From NCBI RefSeq assembly GCF_000337495.1, contig NZ_AOIS01000067.1:1-64000 (forward strand): a DNA stretch of 64,000 nucleotides, written 5' to 3'. Source of the stretch: Haloterrigena salina JCM 13891 (GTDB lineage: Archaea; Halobacteriota; Halobacteria; Halobacteriales; Natrialbaceae). The notes under the pieces are model-generated. The model did not search any database. It was not told the DNA's origin and saw only the letters and a program-made list of their open reading frames with translations. This document shows positions 59,841 through 64,000 of the stretch, piece after piece; within the stretch, counting starts at the first letter, position 1; each line of letters begins with the position of its first letter. The position numbers and the translations under genes are program-made.

Positions 59841-60290
59841 CTATATCTTGACGTTGGAACTCGAGGAGAGATCGTCGTCATCGTCGACCGGTCCCGCGCC
59901 GACGTACTCGTAGTCGTCGTCGGTCAGGTAGACGACGCCGTCGTCGACCGTCACCTCGAGATCGGTGAGGTAAGCGCCCTCGCAGGGGCCGTACGTACAC
60001 TCCCCGGAGTCGGCGTCGAAGTAGGCGCCGTGGTTGGCACAGACGAGTTCCCCGTTTCGCATCGGGGCGCCCGACCCCTTGTCGATCTTGATGTGGGTGA
60101 GATGCTGACAGTAGTTCAGCCAGCAGGCGAGTCGGTCTTCCTCGGGCTCGCCGTCGGTTCCGTCGTCGCCGTTTTCGGTGGCCACGAGAATCGCCTCCCG
60201 CTCGCCGTCGGAGTCGTCGGTCACCCGGAAGAGCACCGTCGAATCCGTCGGCACGTCCTCGAGCGCAGTGATCCGTTGGGACGCGTCCAT
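59841..60290 (-). CDS. Rieske [2Fe-2S] domain protein
   Basis: A 149-residue soluble protein with one Rieske domain. The cluster ligands are Cys-x-His in NYCQHLTH and Cys-x2-His in LVCANHGAYF, followed by the lid ECTYGPCEGAYL. The C-terminus is an acidic, Ser-rich tail ending SSSSNVKI. It has no membrane anchor, so it resembles ferredoxin components of dioxygenases or nitrite-reductase small subunits rather than a bc1 subunit. No oxygenase partner is near. It overlaps nothing and is divergent from the saccharopine dehydrogenase-like gene. Confidence 0.88.
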   Translation of the reverse strand: MDASQRITALEDVPTDSTVLFRVTDDSDGEREAILVATENGDDGTDGEPEEDRLACWLNYCQHLTHIKIDKGSGAPMRNGELVCANHGAYFDADSGECTYGPCEGAYLTDLEVTVDDGVVYLTDDDYEYVGAGPVDDDDDLSSSSNVKI

Positions 60291-60381
60291 CGCCCGCTCG
60301 GTTACCGGTCCGCCGTCGTGAACGTTTCGATCGCGCGAACGTCTGACGCAGATTTAACATCCCGAGTGCCAAACGACGGCT

Positions 60382-61512
60382 ATGGACTCCCTTCTCATCT
60401 ACGGCTCCTACGGCTACACCGGTCGGCTGATCGCCCGCGAAGCCGTCTCTCGAGGAGGGTCCCCCGTCGTCGCCGGTCGCAACGGTCGCGCGGTCTCCCG
60501 GCAGGCGGACGAACTCGGCGTCGAAGGGCGAACCTTCGACCTGAGCGACGCCGCGGACGTCGCCGCCCACCTCCGGTCGTTCGACGCCGTGTTGAACTGC
60601 GCCGGGCCGTTCGTGAACACGGTCGATCCCCTCGTGGACGCCTGTCTCGAGACCGACACCCACTACCTCGACATCACCGGCGAGTTCCAGGCGTTCGAAC
60701 GGCTCCGTCGCCGAGACGAGGCGGCGCGGGCGGCGGGAATCACGCTCTTACCCGGCGTCGGCTTCGACGTCGTCCCCACCGACTGCTTAGCGTCGTTTCT
60801 CCACTCGCAGCTGCCGGAGGCGACCGCCCTCTCGCTCGCGATCAAGGGCGGTGGCAGGCTCTCGCGGGGCACCGCCCGAACGCTCGTCGAACACATCGGC
60901 GACGACGGCGTCGTCCGGCGCAACGGCCGACTCATCAAGGTCCCGATGGCCTACCGGAGCCGCGAGATCGACTTCGGCGACGGCCCCGAACACGCCGTCA
61001 CGATCCCGTGGGGCGATGTCGTCACCGCCGCCCACAGCACGGGCATCGACTCGATCGAAGTCTACGCGGCCGCGCCGTCGTGGGCGACCCGCGCGCTCTC
61101 GGCCGTCGATTCGCTGGGCTGGCTGCTCGAGCGCCGGCCGGTCGAAGCCGTCCTCGAGCGCCTCGTCGACGCTCGAATGGACGGTCCCGACGACGCGGCC
61201 CGCTCGACCGGTGCCGCGACCGTCTGGGGCGAGGCCGTCGACGAGACGACCGGGCGTCGCGCCCGCGCCCGGCTCCGGACCCCGAACCCCTACGCGCTGA
61301 CGGCCGAGGCCGCGGTGAGCGCCGCCGAACGCGTCATCGACGGGAATAAGCGGAGCCGGAGCAGTCGCGGTCGCCTGCCGGCCGGCTTTCAGACGCCCTC
61401 CTCGGCGTTCGATGCCGATTTCGTTCTCGAACTTTCCGGAACCGAGCGCGAACTCCTCGAGGCGCCGGCCGAGTCGGCCGACCCCGAACGGTCCGCCCTC
61501 GAGTCCGACTGA
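60382..61512 (+). CDS. Saccharopine dehydrogenase / trans-acting enoyl reductase family protein
   Basis: A 376-residue NAD(P)-binding protein. It opens MDSLLIYGSYGYTGRLIAREA, the nucleotide loop, and continues with VLNCAGPFVNT and THYLDITGEF, as in saccharopine-dehydrogenase-like and trans-acting enoyl reductase proteins. Bacterial relatives act on lipids or polyketides, so a reductase of isoprenoid or similar lipid is conceivable, but not shown. A weak AT-rich box (gatttaac, 60352-60359) lies 23-30 nt upstream. Confidence 0.83.
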   Translation: MDSLLIYGSYGYTGRLIAREAVSRGGSPVVAGRNGRAVSRQADELGVEGRTFDLSDAADVAAHLRSFDAVLNCAGPFVNTVDPLVDACLETDTHYLDITGEFQAFERLRRRDEAARAAGITLLPGVGFDVVPTDCLASFLHSQLPEATALSLAIKGGGRLSRGTARTLVEHIGDDGVVRRNGRLIKVPMAYRSREIDFGDGPEHAVTIPWGDVVTAAHSTGIDSIEVYAAAPSWATRALSAVDSLGWLLERRPVEAVLERLVDARMDGPDDAARSTGAATVWGEAVDETTGRRARARLRTPNPYALTAEAAVSAAERVIDGNKRSRSSRGRLPAGFQTPSSAFDADFVLELSGTERELLEAPAESADPERSALESD

Positions 61513-61539
61513 CGATCCGTCTCGAGTCCGACGACTGGG

Positions 61540-62922
61540 TCAGTCCTCGCTCGGCGCGCTGCCGCGCTCGTTCATCATCGTCTGCGTTCGTTCGACCCAG
61601 CCGCCCCGATAATAGCCGACGGCGACGTAGCCCATCGCCCAGACGTAGAAGACGACGATGGAGGCGTACACCGCCGGCATCCCGTAGTCGAGATAGATCC
61701 CGCCGACGGCCGAGACGCCGAGCATGCCGACGGCCATCCCCGAGACGCGGGCGATAAAGGGCGTCCGCGTGTCGCTGCCGCTGGTGAGCGCCCCCGAGAG
61801 CACGACGTAGAGGATGGTGGCCGGCGCCGCGAGGGCGTACGCGCGAGCGAAGCCGGCCGCGTAGCCGATCGTCGACGGATCGTCGGTGAAGAGGCCGACG
61901 ATCCCCTCGGCGCCGACGAAAATCGCGCCGCCGAGCGAGCCGACGGTCAGGAGGCCGAGCGCGGCCGCGGCCCAGCCGTTGTACCGCGCCCCCGCGGGAT
62001 CGCCGTCGCCGAGCGTCTGCCCGACGACGATGCTCGTGCCGGTCCGATACCCCCGCGAGAGCGGGCTGGTCAGTTGCTGGTAGACCCGCCGACCGATCTG
62101 GTAGGCCGCGTTGACGTCCGTCCCGAAGACCAGCAGGATCGAGTTGAACGGGAACTCGAGGACGGTCGTCACCAGCCCCTCCGCGATCCGCGGGGCGCTG
62201 ATCGCGAGCAGTTGCTTCGTGACCGTCCACTGGCGGGGACGGACGAAGTTCGCCGGCGTCCACGGCCCGCGGATCGCGGCGACGAGCGCGAGCGCGGAGA
62301 AGACGTTGCCGAAGGCGGTCGCGACGCCGACGCCGAGGATGTGGAGCCGCGGTGCGGGCCCCAGCCCCAACCCGAGGACGAGCGTGCCGACGATGTTGAG
62401 GCCGTTCGAGACGACGTTGAGGTACATCGGCGTCCGCGTGTCGCCGGCACCCTGAATCGAGCGCGCGGCGACCAGCGCCACGTGGCGGGCGGGGCTGGTC
62501 GCGAAGATGATCGCGAGGTAGAGCCCGCCCATGCGGGCCACTTCGGGCTCGGCGCCCAGCACGCCGATCGCCCGCTCGCCGAAGAGGACACCGAACAGCA
62601 CGAACGGGAGCCCGGCGACCGCGCCGAGCAGTATCGCCTGCGTGATGGCCTCGTCCCGGTTGCCCGTCGCGCCGCTGCCCGTGTCCTGACTCGAGAGGGC
62701 GATGACGCCGCTGCCGAGACCGAGCCCGATCCGCAGCGGCAGTCTGGCGTACAGATCGGCCAACCCGACGGCCGCGACCGCGGCGGGCGAGAACAGTCCG
62801 GTGACGACGACGTCCGTCGTCCGCATCATCGTCCGGAGGAACTGCTCGATCATCACCGGCCACGAGAGGTCGAACACGCGCCGCCAGACGGCGAACAGTC
62901 GCCGTCGTCCTCCGGAGAGCAC
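61540..62922 (-). CDS. MATE-family efflux transporter
   Basis: A 460-residue twelve-helix MATE transporter starting at a GTG (MLSGGRRRLFAVW). The opening RVFDLSWPVMIEQFLRTMMRTTD and the second-half counterpart near LLAISAPRIAEGLVTTVLEF show the two-fold layout, and STGTSIVVGQTLGDGDPAGARYNG-like text (YRTGTSIVVGQTLGDGD) is the internal repeat. It extrudes an unknown compound. It is convergent with the saccharopine-dehydrogenase-like gene. Confidence 0.88.
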   Translation of the reverse strand: MLSGGRRRLFAVWRRVFDLSWPVMIEQFLRTMMRTTDVVVTGLFSPAAVAAVGLADLYARLPLRIGLGLGSGVIALSSQDTGSGATGNRDEAITQAILLGAVAGLPFVLFGVLFGERAIGVLGAEPEVARMGGLYLAIIFATSPARHVALVAARSIQGAGDTRTPMYLNVVSNGLNIVGTLVLGLGLGPAPRLHILGVGVATAFGNVFSALALVAAIRGPWTPANFVRPRQWTVTKQLLAISAPRIAEGLVTTVLEFPFNSILLVFGTDVNAAYQIGRRVYQQLTSPLSRGYRTGTSIVVGQTLGDGDPAGARYNGWAAAALGLLTVGSLGGAIFVGAEGIVGLFTDDPSTIGYAAGFARAYALAAPATILYVVLSGALTSGSDTRTPFIARVSGMAVGMLGVSAVGGIYLDYGMPAVYASIVVFYVWAMGYVAVGYYRGGWVERTQTMMNERGSAPSED

Positions 62923-63059
62923 GCTTCGAATTCGGGTCGTCCGGTGTTTGAACTTGTTGCAACCGGCACTCGAGGGAAGTCCGCTCGCTCGAGACAGCGC
63001 AACGACTGTGCGGTTCGCGACACGCTTATCAGCTTGCTATCCGAAACGATATTCGAAAA

Positions 63060-63257
63060 ATGAGCGAGTGGATCGCCCGGAACGTCGCGCTCTCGTTCGC
63101 GTTCTGGGCGATCGTCGCCTTCGTTCTCCTCGGCGGTCTCGAGGTCCTCGTCTTCGGTCGGTTCGAACCCCTCGAGTACGTCGGCCAGATAATCGGGTCC
63201 GGAATCGGGTTGACGGTCGCTATTCCGCCGCTTCCGCTGCGGACCGCCGACGCGTAG
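63060..63257 (+). CDS. Small two-helix membrane protein
   Basis: A 65-residue protein with two hydrophobic stretches, about residues 9-28 and 38-56, beginning MSEWIARNVALSFAFW. I recognise no family. The ATG is at leaderless distance from the TATA-like gcttatcag (63024-63032). It is divergent from the MATE gene, convergent with the aminotransferase gene. Confidence 0.55.
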   Translation: MSEWIARNVALSFAFWAIVAFVLLGGLEVLVFGRFEPLEYVGQIIGSGIGLTVAIPPLPLRTADA

Positions 63258-63280
63258 GCAGCCGCAATCGCCTCGCGAAG

Positions 63281-64000
63281 CTACCTCGAGGAGTAACAGG
63301 CCCGTTCGACGCGCTCGTCGTACAGCCGCGAGAGCCGCTCCGTGACGGGACCGCCGCCGATCTCTCGGTCGTCCAGCGACGCGATCGGTCGGAGCTCCCA
63401 GGTGCGGTTCGTCAGGAACGCCTCGTCGGCCGCGAGGACGTCCTCGAGGTCGTACCGTCCTTCCTGCGTCGGAACTCCGTTCTCTGCGGCCGACTCGAGG
63501 ACGATCTCGCGGGTGATCCCCGCCAGCACGTCCCCGTCGGTCGTCGGCGTGTGGAGGGTGCCGTCGCGGACGAAAAACAGGTTACTCGTCGCGCCTTCGG
63601 CGACGTGTCCCTCGAGGTCGCACATGAGCGCCTCGTCCGCTGTCGCCGTTCCGTCCTCGTTTCGCAGTTCCGCGCGCGCGAGGATCCCGTTCAGGTAGTT
63701 GTGCGTCTTTGCCCCGGCCGGAAGCGCCTCGTCCGGCGTCCGTCGCGTCTCGACGGTCCGCACGGTCGCGGGCTCGTCCCAGACCGAATCACCCTCGAGC
63801 CCCCCGCGAGGTAACGGTTTGGCGTAGACGACCACCGTCGGATCGACCTCGGGCTGGGGCGTCAGCTTCCCCGGCTGGACGCCGCGCGTGACCGAGAGCC
63901 GCACGTAGGCGTCCGCGAGGTCGTTCGCGGCGAGGGTTGCATCGATCCGCTCGCGGAGGTCGGCGTCGGTCACCCCGTGCGCGAGCGAGAGGGCGTCGCA
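63281..64000 (-). CDS. Class IV aminotransferase (branched-chain/aminodeoxychorismate lyase-like), partial
   Basis: The C-terminal 239 residues of a PLP-dependent fold-type IV enzyme; the 5' end lies beyond the right window edge. The frame stays open into the edge: DALSLAHGVTDADLRERID is continuous with the rest. The PLP lysine is in GAKTHNYLN, the later glutamate motif in LMCDLEGHVAEGATSNLFFV, and TREIVLESA. It could be branched-chain aminotransferase, aminodeoxychorismate lyase (PabC) or D-amino acid transaminase; the short length and sequence style fit PabC somewhat better. Confidence 0.85.
   Translation of the reverse strand, partial: CDALSLAHGVTDADLRERIDATLAANDLADAYVRLSVTRGVQPGKLTPQPEVDPTVVVYAKPLPRGGLEGDSVWDEPATVRTVETRRTPDEALPAGAKTHNYLNGILARAELRNEDGTATADEALMCDLEGHVAEGATSNLFFVRDGTLHTPTTDGDVLAGITREIVLESAAENGVPTQEGRYDLEDVLAADEAFLTNRTWELRPIASLDDREIGGGPVTERLSRLYDERVERACYSSR

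Noticed and set aside
63160-63185. T-arm-like ggttcgaacccc
   Set aside because: It lies inside the small membrane-protein ORF and has no acceptor stem or other tRNA arms around it.
1-64000. CRISPR arrays, rRNA genes, insertion sequences
   Set aside because: I saw no regularly spaced repeats, no rRNA-like stretches and no transposase-like protein anywhere in the window.

Overview
The window is chromosomal DNA from an extremely halophilic archaeon (class Halobacteria; a member of the Natrialbales such as Natrinema/Haloterrigena is my guess, not shown). The evidence is GC-rich DNA with strong C/G third positions, acidic proteins, many twin-arginine (Tat) lipoproteins with an AGC lipobox, AT-rich TATA boxes about 25-35 nt before start codons (leaderless transcripts), and haloarchaeal families such as CetZ, HalOD1, Bat-type HTH and DUF7344-like proteins. 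There is no rRNA, no complete tRNA, no CRISPR array and no transposase.

Layout. 1-3.6 kb: a branched-chain-type ABC importer operon on the minus strand (binding protein, two permeases, start of one ATPase). 3.7-7.4 kb: metallo-hydrolase, O-methyltransferase, gatB and a small protein. 7.5-21.6 kb: an accessory-looking membrane island. Its left arm (minus) is a zinc-ribbon protein, a DUF389 membrane protein, a second membrane protein and a secreted beta-propeller lipoprotein. Its right arm (plus) is a DUF318-type permease with a Cys-rich YHS-like insert, an MFS-like protein, an orphan heme-copper oxidase subunit I with altered proton-path residues, a small membrane protein, a PadR regulator, a glutamate-dehydrogenase-like pseudoenzyme, a second beta-propeller paralogous to the first, and a DUF2182 metal-binding membrane protein. 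Overlapping stop/start codons link many of these genes.

21.6-25.5 kb: a 3-hydroxybutyrate-dehydrogenase-like SDR plus acyl-CoA synthetase operon, divergent from a Bat-type regulator. 25.6-35.3 kb: mostly housekeeping and unrelated enzymes (PhzF, alpha/beta hydrolase, ThiC, PRTase, methyltransferase, Spo0M, MATE). 35.3-40.8 kb: a chromosome-organisation block (coiled-coil protein, smc, scpA) next to transcription factor S. 40.9-48 kb: GlmM, a membrane-anchored DHH phosphoesterase, an epimerase, CetZ and a COG1340-type coiled-coil protein. 48.6-64 kb: ATP-grasp ligase, SppA-like protease, DUF373, diphthamide ligase, FGGY kinase, a ferritin-like pseudogene, sugar nucleotidyltransferase, small regulators, a Rieske protein, a saccharopine-dehydrogenase-like enzyme, a second MATE and an aminotransferase cut by the window end.

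The observations most worth following are: (1) the 7.5-21.6 kb membrane island with its unusual oxidase subunit and pseudo-dehydrogenase; (2) a tRNA-like acceptor/T-arm structure lacking room for D and anticodon arms at 17.6 kb; (3) a duplicated 3' end of the diphthamide ligase gene flanking a 106-bp element at 53.2-53.5 kb; (4) a 7+3+7 palindrome found in-frame in two unrelated genes and once beside the tRNA-like structure; and (5) an in-frame amber codon in a ferritin-like gene.
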